Source: Azospirillum brasilense
GTDB taxonomy: Bacteria > Pseudomonadota > Alphaproteobacteria > Azospirillales > Azospirillaceae
NCBI RefSeq assembly: GCF_005222205.1
Contig: NZ_CP032345.1
Span: 2,233,501-2,297,500, forward strand
DNA: 64,000 nt
Direction of reading: 5' to 3'
The translations under genes were made by a program, and so were the position numbers. Of this stretch, positions 35,801 through 44,090 are shown piece after piece. Position 1 is the stretch's first letter; each line of letters starts with the position of its first letter. The notes beneath the pieces are model-generated. The model saw nothing but the letters and a program-made list of their open reading frames with translations, was not told the origin of the DNA and did not search any database.

Positions 35801-37855
35801 GACCCGCTCGGTGCCGTTGACCGTGCCGGTGGCGTAGGCGTTGGCGATCGTGCCGGCGTTGGAGCCGACGAGGCCGCCGACCAACATGGCACCGCTGACC
35901 GAACCGCCGACCACCCCGATGTTGCGCACCACCCCGTTCATGCCGACACGGCCGATCAGGCCGGCGTAATTGCCGCTCTTGTTGATGGTCAGCCCGCTGA
36001 CGGTGTGGCCCAGACCCTCAAAGGTCCCGGTGAAGCCGTTCGCGAAATTGATCCCGACCAGCGCGTCGGTGTAGGTGGTGCCCGAAGCGTCGAGGCTTTG
36101 CGTCAGCGCGTAGCGGCCGCCCAGGCCGGTGCTGTCGATGCTGTCGATGTCGGCCATGGAGCGCAGCAGCGTGTAGCCCTGGCCGTTGATGGTCAGCGAC
36201 TGGCCGCTCTGGCCGGCGGCGAAGCTGGCGCTGGCGCCGTTGCCGAAGGTGAGGGTGCCGTTGCTGCCGCCGTTGTTGGTGATCAATGACAGCCCGCCGC
36301 CGCCGGTGATGTCGATGTCGGCGTTGATCGCGATCGAACGGTGTGCGCTCAGCGTCAGCGTGGTGGCGGCGCTCCACGACAGCGGGGCCGCGACGGTGAT
36401 GTCGCCGTCCTGGGACCCGCCGGCACCGGTGGACACCGTGACGTTGGCGCCGCTGAGCGCGGTCAGCAGCGTCGTGGCGTTGATCACCGAATCGTTTCCG
36501 GTGGCGGTGAACCCGGTGTGGTTGACGTCGCCGCCGTTCGAGATGGTGACGTTGTAGGGGTCGAGCAGCAGGGTGCCGAAGGCGCCGCGGGCGGCCGAGA
36601 GATCGGTGAAGCCGGTGTAGGCGAGCGTCGCCTTGCCGGACACCTCCGCCTGCCCGCCGTCGCCGGACAGCGCCCCGCCGCGCGCGGAGATCGTGCCGTC
36701 GAAGCGGGTCGAGCGGTCCGACCACACCACCACGTCGCCGCCCTTGCCGGCCACGGCGGCGTCCGCCTTGATCCGGCTCTTGCTGTCGACCGTGACCGTG
36801 TCGGCGCGCGGCAGCGTGCCCTTGCCCTCACGCCCGCCGCCGACCCGGACGGTGCCGCCGCCGTGCTTGCCCGAGGTGTCGAGCACGGCCCCCTTGAGCG
36901 CGACGGTCCGGCCGGTGGCGGTGACCGTGCCGCCGGTGCCGCCGCCGACGTCAAGCGCGGTCGCCGCGGCGGTGCCGGAGATTTCGACCTCCCCGTCGCC
37001 GCCGGCCAGCAGGATGTCGCCGCTCCGGCCGCCGACCGTCCTGGCCTCGACGGTGCCGGACAGATTGATCGTCTGGCGCGCCATGTCCTTGGCCGCCGCC
37101 GCCGAAAGCTGCACCGAACCGCCGTCGGCGGCGATCTTGCCGGAATTGCGCACCAGCGCGCCTTTGCCCTCGGCCTTGGTTGGCACCGCCACCTGGAGGA
37201 AGCCGTCGCCCGACAGGTCGAGCGTCGCCCGCTCGCCCGAGCCCAGCCCGACCTTGCCCAAGGGCACGGTGATGGTGCCGGCGTTGTCCACCGCGCCGCC
37301 GAGCAGCGCCGCATAGCCGCCGCGCCCGATGGTGATGGTCCCGGCGTTGCTCACCGTCGCCGAGGCGCCGTTGCCGGCGAAGTCGCGCTTGCCGGCCATG
37401 AAGTCGTCGTCGCCGATGGCGAGCGTCGAGGCGACGAAGCCGGCGGCGTTGACCGTCCCGGTTTTGGTGATGGTGATGCCGTTGGGGTTGACCAGATACA
37501 CTTGGCCGTTGGCGTTGATCGCCCCGGCGATGGTGGACGGGGTGGCGCCGGTGACGCGGTTGAGGATCGCTGTGTTGCCCGACGGCTGGATGAAATTGAC
37601 GCTGTTGCCCTGGCCGACCGAAAAGCTCTGCCAGTTGACCACCGCCGAAGGCGAGGACTGGGTGACGGTCATTGCGCCGTTGGCCGCGGTGCCGATGGTG
37701 GCGCTGCCGGCGGCGACGCGGCCGCCGCTTGGCAGATCCTGCGCCATCGCCCGCGGCACGCCCGACAGCGCGGTGGTGGCGAGCAGGGCAGCCAGAAGCG
37801 CGCCGTGACGGGGGCGGCCGGTGCGGGTTGTGAGGCGGACGCGGATGGCGGTCAT
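29819..37855 (-). CDS. TpsA-type two-partner-secretion exoprotein with GLUG and MBG repeats
   Basis: The 2678-residue protein has a signal peptide (LLAALLATTALSGVPRAMAQ, cleavage about residue 39), then a haemagglutination-activity/TPS domain with VNFIQPSGNTAILNRV and the conserved YLVNPNGI motif. A beta-helical passenger follows, carrying two blocks of GLUG-type repeats (VGGLVGxNxGxIxNAYATG) at roughly residues 640-770 and 1200-1390. Eleven MBG/YDG repeats of 79 residues (SYGDANPALTY...) occupy roughly residues 1738-2612. The TpsB partner gene ends 10 bases upstream on the same strand. A GAGGCGAGAACC ribosome binding site precedes the ATG. It is probably a surface-displayed or released adhesin for biofilm or root attachment. 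The C-terminal 60 residues contain two cysteines. Confidence 0.92.
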   Translation of the reverse strand: MTAIRVRLTTRTGRPRHGALLAALLATTALSGVPRAMAQDLPSGGRVAAGSATIGTAANGAMTVTQSSPSAVVNWQSFSVGQGNSVNFIQPSGNTAILNRVTGATPSTIAGAINANGQVYLVNPNGITITKTGTVNAAGFVASTLAIGDDDFMAGKRDFAGNGASATVSNAGTITIGRGGYAALLGGAVDNAGTITVPLGKVGLGSGERATLDLSGDGFLQVAVPTKAEGKGALVRNSGKIAADGGSVQLSAAAAKDMARQTINLSGTVEARTVGGRSGDILLAGGDGEVEISGTAAATALDVGGGTGGTVTATGRTVALKGAVLDTSGKHGGGTVRVGGGREGKGTLPRADTVTVDSKSRIKADAAVAGKGGDVVVWSDRSTRFDGTISARGGALSGDGGQAEVSGKATLAYTGFTDLSAARGAFGTLLLDPYNVTISNGGDVNHTGFTATGNDSVINATTLLTALSGANVTVSTGAGGSQDGDITVAAPLSWSAATTLTLSAHRSIAINADIDITGGGGLSLITNNGGSNGTLTFGNGASASFAAGQSGQSLTINGQGYTLLRSMADIDSIDSTGLGGRYALTQSLDASGTTYTDALVGINFANGFTGTFEGLGHTVSGLTINKSGNYAGLIGRVGMNGVVRNIGVVGGSVSGAMLVGGLVGSNAGTIANAYATGTVNGTERVGGLAGQSEGMVTNAYATGAASGSRSVGGLVGYNTGQITNAYATGAVTASSYSAGGLVGTNGGSIGNAYATGATNSPLYAGGVVGEGSSGNLSNLYWDTQTTGRSAGVGIGPSAGTNARTRATLQTAAAATSLGAAFGGGAGLYPYLTSLSPGGVQAMSGTVYKDAGTTVAASGSGGAVTVTGFAKGSAFGTATTGADGSYYIAGRAGSFGGGDSLLVTTAANATTGSTDAATLATATGTGLQSGINVYGKTLTLSTAATTLSGAPTPAVARSSAIAAAGNDAAAAAVIDAIAGRGFLATGAGFTIDQAVDTAGGFLVRTATGAPLTVSSPVTIQSGGNLGLLSGGALAINAPVTVQGAGAGAVALAYDTGSVTNLSFGNGAGLTYTDAAGAAITSSAGGTLTVNGNAYTLLYSMADIDGIDSAGLSGRYALARSLDASGTTYTAAPVTGVFTGVFEGLGHSIAGLTVSAPSSCAGLFCNIDTSGAVRDIGLVGGSVNGGTFVGILAGSSDGTIANATATGTVSGSQAVGGLVGYHYANGTITSAHATGAVSGTTAIGGLVGANYGTITKAYATGAVTGTTNVGGLAGANTGTITTAYATGTANGNQAVGGLVGFNTGTITNAHAGGAVSGGTRVGGLVGDNRPGSGITAAYATGAVTGTTDVGGLVGSNAGTITGGLWNTATSGRSAAFGTNSSGQSATGLTTAQFQDGTAAAGLGGGFTLSSGLYPYLTSLFPDGVQAVSGTAPTGGTVHLRADTGTVAIVSVGADGSYYVALPSGSIATGGSSLLAWSTGAATNGATFRTGVTTGRVTDFDITGGMFREFTALTTLSALDTAYAASSGGSGITGTFANRAITASGAFTIDDALTATGTVSVGTAGNLTIGATGTVSGTAVTLSATGAFVNNRGSDAVTATSDRWLIYSANSVGNTFGGLDSGNTAVWNTSAGATVGAAGNRYVFAEQPLVTVTTVNAGKTYGDDGTTSAGASYTITGLSPGVTGAYLADTAAAVLSGAPSVSSSGSAATAGAGDYGYTLGLGTLAASGGYAISLSNTGLFTVTPRSLTVTADAQSRTYGDANLTLTYAITSGSLANGDTLSGSLATAATGASGVGTYAITQGSLAASPNYALTYTGANLTVTPRSLTVTADAQSRSYGDANPALTYAITSGSLVNGDALSGNLATTATGASGVGAYAITQGSLAASSNYTLTYSGANLTVTPRGLAVTAGAQSRSYGDANPALSYSVGGGGLVNGDALSGSLATTATGTSGVGAYAITQGSLAASPNYAITYSGANLTVTPRSLAVTADAQSRAYGDANPALTYAITSGSLVNGDTLSGSLATAATGASGVGAYAITQGSLAASSNYTLTYSGANLTVTPRGLAVTAGAQSRSYGDANPALSYSVGGGGLVNGDALSGNLATAATNASGVGTYAITQGSLAASPNYSLTYSGANLTVTPRSLAVTADAQSRSYGDANPALTYSVGGGGLVNGDTLSGSLATTATGTSNVGAYAITQGSLAASPNYALTYTGANLTVTPRGLAVTADAQSRSYGDANPALSYSISGGSLVNGDALSGNLATAATNASGVGTYAITQGSLAASPNYSLTYSGANLTVTPRSLAVTADAQSRSYGDANPALTYSVGGGGLVNGDTLSGSLATTATGTSNVGAYAITQGSLAASPNYALTYTGANLTVTPRGLAVTADAQSRSYGDANLTLTYAITSGSLVNGDALSGSLATTATGTSNVGTYAITQGSLAASPNYSLTYSGANLTVTPRSLAVTADAQSRSYGDANPALTYSVGGGGLVNGDTLSGNLATAATGASGVGTYAITQGLLAASPNYAITYTGANLTVTPRSLTVTADAQSRAYGDANLTLTYAITSGSLVNGDTLSGSLATAATNTSGVGAYAITQGSLAASPNYAIAFVPNLLTIVAAPSEARELTASTLAKNHSLVSTAMPWVVSLQPGIKNVGTATGVNLMAGRRFNSVLVCVSEASNCSAGP
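30020..32645 (-). repeat. 11 tandem MBG repeats of 237 bp with a 474-bp higher-order period
   Basis: Each unit encodes VTPRxLxVTAxAQSRxYGDAN ... NYxLTYxGANLT. Units 6 and 8 are identical in protein sequence, and units 2/4, 3/5 and 5/7 are near-identical, so the array grew by copying two-unit blocks. Nucleotide stretches of about 300 bp near 30761-31060 recur at 31235-31534, exactly 474 bases away. Confidence 0.9.
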
Positions 37856-37865
37856 GGTTCTCGCC

Positions 37866-39659
37866 TCAGAACTGGAGGGAGGAGATGAAGATCAGGCGTT
37901 GACCGTCCCCGGCGCCCTGGCCGAGCCGGTAGAGCCCGTATTCGAGATTGAGATGCACGGCGCTGAAGCTCGCCCGTTGGGCGGCACCCACGCGCAGGCC
38001 GAGGCCATAGGCGGTGCCATGGCTGGTGCCCGTTTCGAGCGCGGTCGGGCGGGCCAGTGTGGCGTTCCCGTAGGCGCCGAAAAGATAGGGTGACAGCACC
38101 GCCCCCGCGTCGCGCTCGACCGCATCCGTGCCGACGGACGGCAGGGTGAAGGCGGCGGAGACGGGAAACTGCAATTCTCCGCGCAGCACGAAGCCGCTGT
38201 CGCCCTGGAGTGTCCCGGACGCGAGCGACGACAGGGCGGTGGTGCCGGTGAGGCTGATCTGCTCGGCGTTCGCCATGGCGTGGTTGAAGGCGGTCTGCGC
38301 CCGCGCGGCCAGATCGACGGCCAGATGGGGCAGCAGCGGCTGCGTGTAGCCGGCGCTGACGTCCAGCTTCTGGAACACCGGGTCGGCGCCCTGCCGGGAC
38401 AGCGGCGTGGTCGTCGAGACGTTCGGCGGCGCCTGGCGGGCGCCCAGCCCGCCGATCCCGAACGAGCCGGTCAGCCGCGCCGTGACGAGGCCGTTGCCGG
38501 GCGCGTACCAGACGAGGCTGCCGCCGCCGCGCAGGACGCGCAGGCGGTCGATGGACAGGTCCTGCTCCACCGGGCCGGTCGCCGACACCCGTTCCTGTTC
38601 GGCGTCGAAGGCGGTCTGCAGGGAGAGGGTCAGATCGCGGTTGCGGATCAGCGGATAGTGCAGCCGCGCCGAAACCCGCGAGAAGACCGAGGTGCTGCCG
38701 AAGCCGTCGGCGCGCGTCGTCGGCGTGGCGCGGGCGTCGGTCAGTTCCAGATTGGCGGTCAGCCCGTCGTCTCCCAGGGGGACCGTGACGCCGGCCGCCA
38801 GCGTCCGGTTGCGCGGCTGGTCGGCAAACAGCCCGGCGCTTCCCCCCGACGGCCAGCCGGACGCCCGCAGATAGATCAGCTCGCCCTGGCCGGTCGGCGA
38901 ATTCAGGTCGAGGCCGACGCTCGCCGTGTAGGTGCCGAGTTCCTCGGCCAGCGTGTTGTCGCCCGCCAGGAAGCCGGTGACCGGCTGGTGGCGGGCCTCG
39001 ACCGTCAGCACCGTGGCGCCGGGTTTCGATCCCGGCGCCAGGGTCGAGCGCAGCAGTGTGCCCGGCGTGTCCCCGGCCAGCAGCAGCCTGCGCTCGATGA
39101 TGTCCATGGTCAGGCCGCGCCGGCCGACCAGCGGCGCCAGCAGATCGGCGACGCGCCGGCGGATGGCCTCCGGCAGGGCGTCGGTGTCGACCCGTTCCAC
39201 GTAGCCGTCGATGACGACGAGGCGGAGGACCGCTCCGTCCTTCAGCCGCTGGGCCGGCAGCACCACCCGCGCCAAGCCGTAGCCCGCGGCGATGTAGGCT
39301 TGCTCCAGCCGGCGCGCGGCGGCGAACAGCTCCGCCGCCGATACGCGCTTCCCGACGAGTTCGCCGCCGATCGCCTGCTCCTGCGCGCGGAGTTCCGGCA
39401 GGCCGCCTTCGACCGTGACGCCGGCAATGTCCACGAACAGCGCGTCGGCACCCGCCGGCGCTTCGGGACCGGCGCTGTCCGGGATGAGGATCTCACCGCC
39501 CCGCGCGGGCGGCGAAGGCTCGAAGGAAGGCGGCGTGATTTGCGACGCTGATTGTGCGTGGGCGCTGCCGGCGGCCGTGGCGACGATGAAGGCTGTGAGG
39601 GCATGGCGTCGCCAGTCGGATGATAATAATAATTTTAGAAATCTCAAATCAAACCGCAC
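37866..39659 (-). CDS. TpsB outer-membrane transporter (ShlB/FhaC/HecB family)
   Basis: The 597-residue protein is the pore partner of the TPS system. After an N-terminal signal region (HALTAFIVATAAGSAHAQ) it has a proline-rich linker, POTRA domains (FVDIAGVTVEGGLPEL, then LRLVVIDGYVERVDTDALP) and a C-terminal beta-barrel with ShlB-type strands (PTGQGELIYLRASG, VRVLRGG-like turns), ending in Phe (IFISSLQF), as expected for BAM-assembled barrels. The start is GTG at 39659, backed by GGGGGAG five bases upstream; no in-frame ATG fits the signal. It is translated just ahead of TpsA, so the pair form an operon, with an AraC regulator gene 221 bases upstream. Confidence 0.92.
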   Translation of the reverse strand: MRFDLRFLKLLLSSDWRRHALTAFIVATAAGSAHAQSASQITPPSFEPSPPARGGEILIPDSAGPEAPAGADALFVDIAGVTVEGGLPELRAQEQAIGGELVGKRVSAAELFAAARRLEQAYIAAGYGLARVVLPAQRLKDGAVLRLVVIDGYVERVDTDALPEAIRRRVADLLAPLVGRRGLTMDIIERRLLLAGDTPGTLLRSTLAPGSKPGATVLTVEARHQPVTGFLAGDNTLAEELGTYTASVGLDLNSPTGQGELIYLRASGWPSGGSAGLFADQPRNRTLAAGVTVPLGDDGLTANLELTDARATPTTRADGFGSTSVFSRVSARLHYPLIRNRDLTLSLQTAFDAEQERVSATGPVEQDLSIDRLRVLRGGGSLVWYAPGNGLVTARLTGSFGIGGLGARQAPPNVSTTTPLSRQGADPVFQKLDVSAGYTQPLLPHLAVDLAARAQTAFNHAMANAEQISLTGTTALSSLASGTLQGDSGFVLRGELQFPVSAAFTLPSVGTDAVERDAGAVLSPYLFGAYGNATLARPTALETGTSHGTAYGLGLRVGAAQRASFSAVHLNLEYGLYRLGQGAGDGQRLIFISSLQF

Positions 39660-39880
39660 AGCCTCTCCCCCAGCGCCCGTTTCTGGCAGATACCACCTAC
39701 GGTGCCAAACTTAAGGCTGGGGGGAGGTCAGTAATTGCGTTCGGATTTATGCGCAAGACGCCATTTTTTATGCCTGAAGGGCATGCGCGTCGTGCCGTGC
39801 CATGTTCTGAAGCGGTCGAGCGAGCCTGCGGATGGCATCGGGTATTGGCGGGTGAGCGGGATCGAAGCGGAGCGGAGGTC

Positions 39881-41002
39881 TCACGCTTCATCCGCTTTCG
39901 AACGCCGGGGCAGCCTTCTGGCGTAGGATGCCGGTGACGTGCCGAACATGGTGGTGAAGGCGGAGGTGAAGTTGCTGACATGGGTGTATCCCACCTGCCA
40001 GGCGACCTCCTTGATCGTCAGCTCACCGCGCTCGATGAGAGTCCGCGCCTGTTCAAGTCGAAGGTTCCGCAGAACCTCGAACACGGTTCCACCGAACAGT
40101 TCGCGGAACGCGACGTTCAGGCGCTTGTCGGAGAGATTGACCGACCGGGACAGTTCGCTCAGCGACGGAGGGGTCCGCAAGGACGCCTTCAGGCGCTCGA
40201 AGGCGTCCTGAGCCGAGCGGTGCTCCCGGCTCGACAGCGGATGCGGCTGCGTCCCCGCATCGCTCATCGCCTGTGCGACCAGGGTGATCAGCATCAGGGC
40301 GGCGCTTTCCAACTGCAACTGGCGGAGCGCTCCGGTCAGGCCTGGGGCTATGTTCTGCTCGATCGCCACCCGCATCTCCTCGGATACGGGAAAAGGCATG
40401 ACGCAGGGTTCATTCTCCGCCATCCCCATCAACCGGCGGAAGAACTGTGGAACGTCGTCGTCCAGGTACCCTTCGAGCCGATGAGGCGGGAGCGAGACGC
40501 TCAACGACCGCACCTCGACCCATTTCTCCAGTTCGAAGCTCACGGGAGACCCGAGATACCGGAAGCCGCAACCTTGCGCCGGGGTAACCATCTGCCGGCC
40601 GCTGCCCGCATAGGAAAGGGATGCCCGTCCGGAAAACAGCACCAGCAGATTGTTCAGGCACCCGTTGTCGATCGGGTCGAAGCTGATGACCATATCCTCG
40701 GCCGGGATGAGGCGGCTGATCGACAGGTTGCCGCCATCGGCGAGATCCGTCTTGCTGAACTGCAGAACGCCCATGCCGTCGTCGAGGGTGGCATCGTCCG
40801 TGACGAAGAACTCGTTGGATACACCGCTTTCCAGAGTGGCGTTGACGCGCACCAGCGAGTTGGAATCCGGAATTGGTTCGTTGTGCTCATCTGAACTTTT
40901 CAACCCGGCCTCCCCCGGCGGCGTGATGGCATTCAGCCATGCTGGTGTCCGCGAGTGAAATGAATGGGGAATGTTGTGGCCGGTTGTCAATTCATCCGCC
41001 AC
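39881..41002 (-). CDS. AraC-family transcriptional regulator
   Basis: The 373-residue protein ends in an AraC double helix-turn-helix (PSLSELSRSVNLSDKRLNVAF, then LTIKEVAWQVGYTHVSNFTS and FGTSPASYARRL). The N-terminal 250 residues form a PchR-like sensing region (LSISRLIPAEDMVISFDPID, GCGFRYLGSPVSFELE). The longest frame starts with GTG at 41002 with a poorly spaced ribosome binding site, so the true start may be downstream. Being upstream of tpsBA on the same strand, it may control the adhesin operon. PchR-type sensors usually bind siderophores or small aromatics; the ligand here is unknown. Confidence 0.88.
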   Translation of the reverse strand: MADELTTGHNIPHSFHSRTPAWLNAITPPGEAGLKSSDEHNEPIPDSNSLVRVNATLESGVSNEFFVTDDATLDDGMGVLQFSKTDLADGGNLSISRLIPAEDMVISFDPIDNGCLNNLLVLFSGRASLSYAGSGRQMVTPAQGCGFRYLGSPVSFELEKWVEVRSLSVSLPPHRLEGYLDDDVPQFFRRLMGMAENEPCVMPFPVSEEMRVAIEQNIAPGLTGALRQLQLESAALMLITLVAQAMSDAGTQPHPLSSREHRSAQDAFERLKASLRTPPSLSELSRSVNLSDKRLNVAFRELFGGTVFEVLRNLRLEQARTLIERGELTIKEVAWQVGYTHVSNFTSAFTTMFGTSPASYARRLPRRSKADEA

Positions 41003-41799
41003 CCTCTGGTTGAGGCGGCTTCTTCGATGGCATCAGCTTGCCACTGATACAAGAAGGTGGAAGGGCCGTCCTGGCGACGTCGAAGCGGGCCGTCTCCGGG
41101 TCAGTTCGTGCGGGGTTCAGGGTCACTCCATCTGTGGTCTGACACCGACGACCTATGTCAGGCCACAGATAGACTGACCCGATTGGCCTGCTGAAAAGGC
41201 TGAGCTCACCTGAATTGTCATGTCCCGGTTTCCACAGTAGGACTGACCTGATTCCGGCACTTCCACAACAAGACCGACCCGGCTCAGATCCTCGCTTTAT
41301 GCGCCAACCCCTTTGGGTCCGGACGACTTTGGTGCAGAACTCGGCCTGCGGACGGATTTCGCCCAAAGGCGATGGAGATCAGCCGGTCCTCCGGGAGGTT
41401 GGCATGCCGAGGTTGGTCATGCGATTGATGACGGCGCAGGCGACGTTGGCTTCGGCTTTTTGTGCGGTGTCCGGATGCGACACCTCCTTGGTGGCATACG
41501 CCATAGGGATTTGAGGGTTTCACTGATTCTGTCCGTGGCGGGGGCATCCCCGCCGGCGCCGCGCGGGATGCGCTTTCAAGCTGCGGTGGCGGCTGCGCCG
41601 GATGGCCGTTCAGGTAACAGTGTCCAGGTAACGGTTGAGCATCGTCAACAGCCGTCGGGTCAGCCGGGTAGGGGGCTGCCGTCCATTCTGCGGGCGCCAG
41701 AGCCAGGAAGAGCCTTCCTTCGAGTCCAGTGGGCGCGCTGCCGATCATCGTCCAAAATTTTGTTTCGGAGGTCGAAAAAGACCAATTCTCAGGTCATGT
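41003..41799. mobile_element. insertion-sequence debris, including IS21-like end repeats
   Basis: No intact gene is present. Three related copies of a CCACAnnAnnACYGACCYG-like motif start at 41163, 41232 and 41263, resembling the multiple transposase-binding repeats found at IS21-family ends. On the - strand, 40995-41110 encodes a low-complexity tail (SGKLMPSKKPPQPEGGG), and about 41380-41510 reads MAYATKEVSHPDTAQKAEAN with a similar look to IS-associated frames, though I cannot name the family. Together they suggest several nested, decayed elements forming the left boundary of an acquired segment. Confidence 0.5.
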
Positions 41800-41831
41800 C
41801 GTGGATCATTGGTTGCCGTGGATCATTGGTT
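41800..41831 (+). repeat. 15-bp direct repeat, period 17
   Basis: CGTGGATCATTGGTT occurs at 41800-41814 and again at 41817-41831, immediately before the AT-rich small ORF. It could be a protein-binding iteron or a target-site trace of the neighbouring IS debris. Confidence 0.7.
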
Positions 41832-41832
41832 A

Positions 41833-42096
41833 ATGGCAAAGAAACCTCGCATGGGTTCAGTCATTCTTGAGCTTGGAGCCTTTTTGCAATTGGCATACGG
41901 TAGTATGCAGATTTCTAATTTCTTTAGGATATACTCCGTTAAGCGAATTGCTGGCGATATATTATCAAATGCAAGATTGGATTACGAAACACTTGGCGGT
42001 GGGCGTATTATTTTTCATTCCATTTCATCAAATGAAAACTTAGCGGTATCTGAAATACTGAAGCAATTTCTGCGGCTTATTCATTTAAAAGGATGA
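41833..42096 (+). CDS. hypothetical small protein in an AT-rich islet
   Basis: An open frame of 87 residues (MAKKPRMGSVILELGAFLQL...) occupies the only strongly AT-rich stretch of the window (about 41880-42220). Codon use is quite unlike the neighbours (many ATT, TTA and AAA codons), which points to transfer from a lower-GC source. The start is uncertain because no good ribosome binding site precedes it; ATGs at 41851 and 41905 are alternatives. I do not recognise the protein; it has a short hydrophobic N-terminal half and a basic C-terminus. It may be a fragment. Confidence 0.35.
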   Translation: MAKKPRMGSVILELGAFLQLAYGSMQISNFFRIYSVKRIAGDILSNARLDYETLGGGRIIFHSISSNENLAVSEILKQFLRLIHLKG

Positions 42097-42359
42097 GAAC
42101 AAAACTTGGTTTATAACTTTTATATTTTGATAAATCGGATTTTTTGAATGATGAAGACAAAAACAACCTCAATTCTTGAATGGCTCATCACAATGAATTG
42201 CCGTGCATAGGACAATCCGCTCTGGCACTTGGTGGGTTGGATAGAAATCGTACTGTTCTGCCTCTCTAGGCGCGCTTGCTCCGCGCAGCATAAGAGGCTG
42301 CTCCAGAGCTTCGTACAAAAACCTGGAAACCTTCAAAGTGACGTGTGGGGGAGGGGGGC
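42097..42359. other. AT-rich leader ahead of the haem-enzyme cluster
   Basis: The first 120 bases are strongly AT-rich and contain a possible 20-codon frame at 42148-42210 (MMKTKTTSILEW...), not convincing as a gene. The following 130 bases return to high GC and probably hold the promoter of the lipoprotein gene. Confidence 0.4.
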
Positions 42360-43910
42360 ATGAAAGGCAGGAGAATGCTTTCGAACGTCGCTACTATGGG
42401 TCTGTGCGTTGGAGGACTTATAGGCTGCGGCACGCCATCGCTGCCTGAGTTGGACATTGAGGAGCAATGGACCAATGCAATGGCGCGCCAGTCCATGTTC
42501 GCGTTCTTTCCGCTCGACGAGGACGTCATGGTCGGCGACGTTTTCCTGAACACACGAGGAGCGCCGACGTCGCGCGATGACGGCAACTTCGATCTCGTGC
42601 GGATTGCCCGGACTCCCAAGATCGAGGTGGCGCGGGGACTCTGCGACAGCCAAAAGGAAAGGCTATTCATAGCCTTCGCCGAACCGCGCGGCGTGGCGAC
42701 GGAGAACCAGGAGGCCAAGGCCGCCGATTCCAAGAAGACGGTTGATGCCAAGAAGCCAACCGTCCTGGCGTCACCGGCGTCCAGCCCCTGTCCGATGATT
42801 ATGGATACCTTGGAGAAAGGCGACACGCTTCCTTCATCGATCCGTCTCGCCGACGCTATGGACAGTACCAGTGATTTTCGACTGGGCCATGCAAGCATTC
42901 CGAAACTCACCGTGGCCCGACTCACGGAGGCGCAGATCGGCGCATCCGGCCTGCTTGGCAACTTCGGCGCAAACCTGGGATTCGCCAGCAGCAGCAACGT
43001 TGCGCTGACGATCGAGCTGAAGGATCTCCAGCAACTTCAACTTGAGCTTCCCATCGCGATTGACATGCTGCGTCGGTTGGTCGTTGCTGATACGGCCGTG
43101 CGCCCCGGTGCCGTCGTGCGCATCATGGCGCGGCGCTGGCCCGAGGGGACGAAGCACCTGTGCCGGGGAGATTTCGCGAAGATCCGCGACGGAATGTCCG
43201 TCGCGATCGTCACGCGCGTTCTTTATGCCGGCAAAGTCGAGTACCAATTCTCCCGAAGCGCCGAGATGGCGCTCCGTCTCGCGATCCATGCGACAAGCGT
43301 CTTGGAAGGCCAGCCGCAAGCTCCCACTGTGCCGAGCCTGCCGACCGGCAAAATCGAAACACCGACTGCGGCAGAGGGCAGCGAAGCCCGTGTCCGCGCC
43401 GCGGTCAACGCCTTGCTCGCGAGCGTGACGGGCGGGGAAACGGGCAAGGCGGCGGGCGGCCACACGACGCTCGCCATCGGTTCACTGGGTGGGACCTCCC
43501 TGTCGTCCCAATTCCCGCGGCCCTTGGCCGCCGGAGCCGGTACGAACCTCGTCTTTACGGCCGAGAGCGCGTTGCTGCCGCAAGATTCCGGCGATATCAA
43601 GGATGTCATGGAGTTCTGCAGCGATCTTCTCGAGTTGTCAGCGGGCTCAAATTCCTGGCGGGAGCCCATTGCGGACTGGTGTCCGGCCCAACATGAGCAG
43701 ATCGGTGCCAGGGACCCGCGGGAAGGCCTGCGCCAGCACATGTGCAAATTCCTGGAAGTGCGGAGTAACGCCAGGAATCAGCAGAATAAGGCCAAGGAGC
43801 AGCAGAAGCAGAACGCGGCTCGCGGCTTGCGCAAGACGGTGCCGGCACCCCCGCTCCCCGGATTTGTGCCGACCGATCGTGTGCTGACCGGCGTCGCCAA
43901 GCTTGGCTGA
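42360..43910 (+). CDS. predicted lipoprotein of unknown family, first gene of the DyP-P450 cluster
   Basis: The 516-residue product starts MKGRRMLSNVATMGLCVGGL and has a lipobox at LIGC with Cys23 as the lipidation site, so it should be anchored in the outer or inner membrane facing the periplasm. The ATG at 42360 follows GGGGAGGGGGG. Five codons more are open upstream. Residues about 110-135 are Lys/Ala-rich (KAADSKKTVDAKK), and the C-terminal region has a Gln-rich helix (NQQNKAKEQQKQNA). No catalytic motif was recognised. It is followed by a membrane protein, a DyP peroxidase and a P450 on the same strand, and probably forms the periplasmic or envelope part of that system. Confidence 0.75.
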   Translation: MKGRRMLSNVATMGLCVGGLIGCGTPSLPELDIEEQWTNAMARQSMFAFFPLDEDVMVGDVFLNTRGAPTSRDDGNFDLVRIARTPKIEVARGLCDSQKERLFIAFAEPRGVATENQEAKAADSKKTVDAKKPTVLASPASSPCPMIMDTLEKGDTLPSSIRLADAMDSTSDFRLGHASIPKLTVARLTEAQIGASGLLGNFGANLGFASSSNVALTIELKDLQQLQLELPIAIDMLRRLVVADTAVRPGAVVRIMARRWPEGTKHLCRGDFAKIRDGMSVAIVTRVLYAGKVEYQFSRSAEMALRLAIHATSVLEGQPQAPTVPSLPTGKIETPTAAEGSEARVRAAVNALLASVTGGETGKAAGGHTTLAIGSLGGTSLSSQFPRPLAAGAGTNLVFTAESALLPQDSGDIKDVMEFCSDLLELSAGSNSWREPIADWCPAQHEQIGARDPREGLRQHMCKFLEVRSNARNQQNKAKEQQKQNAARGLRKTVPAPPLPGFVPTDRVLTGVAKLG

Positions 43911-44090
43911 AGCGACATCGGCAATCGTGGGGAGCGGGATCAAGGATGCAATCACGCTCCCACAACCCCGCCGCCACGCCAGGACCTTCATCTCCGGGAG
44001 CCGCTCCCCAACCCGGTGCCGGGGCACGGTTCGCCACGCGGCGGAATGGTGAGGGCTTTGCGGCACCACCGACATTCGAGGCGCAGACAC

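Noticed and set aside
33548..36289. 913-codon frame antisense to TpsA
   Set aside because: Repetitive Gly/Val/Asp translation opposite well-defined GLUG repeats.
42148..42210. 20-codon frame MMKTKTTSILEW... in the AT-rich islet
   Set aside because: No ribosome binding site; such a short frame is expected by chance in this composition.
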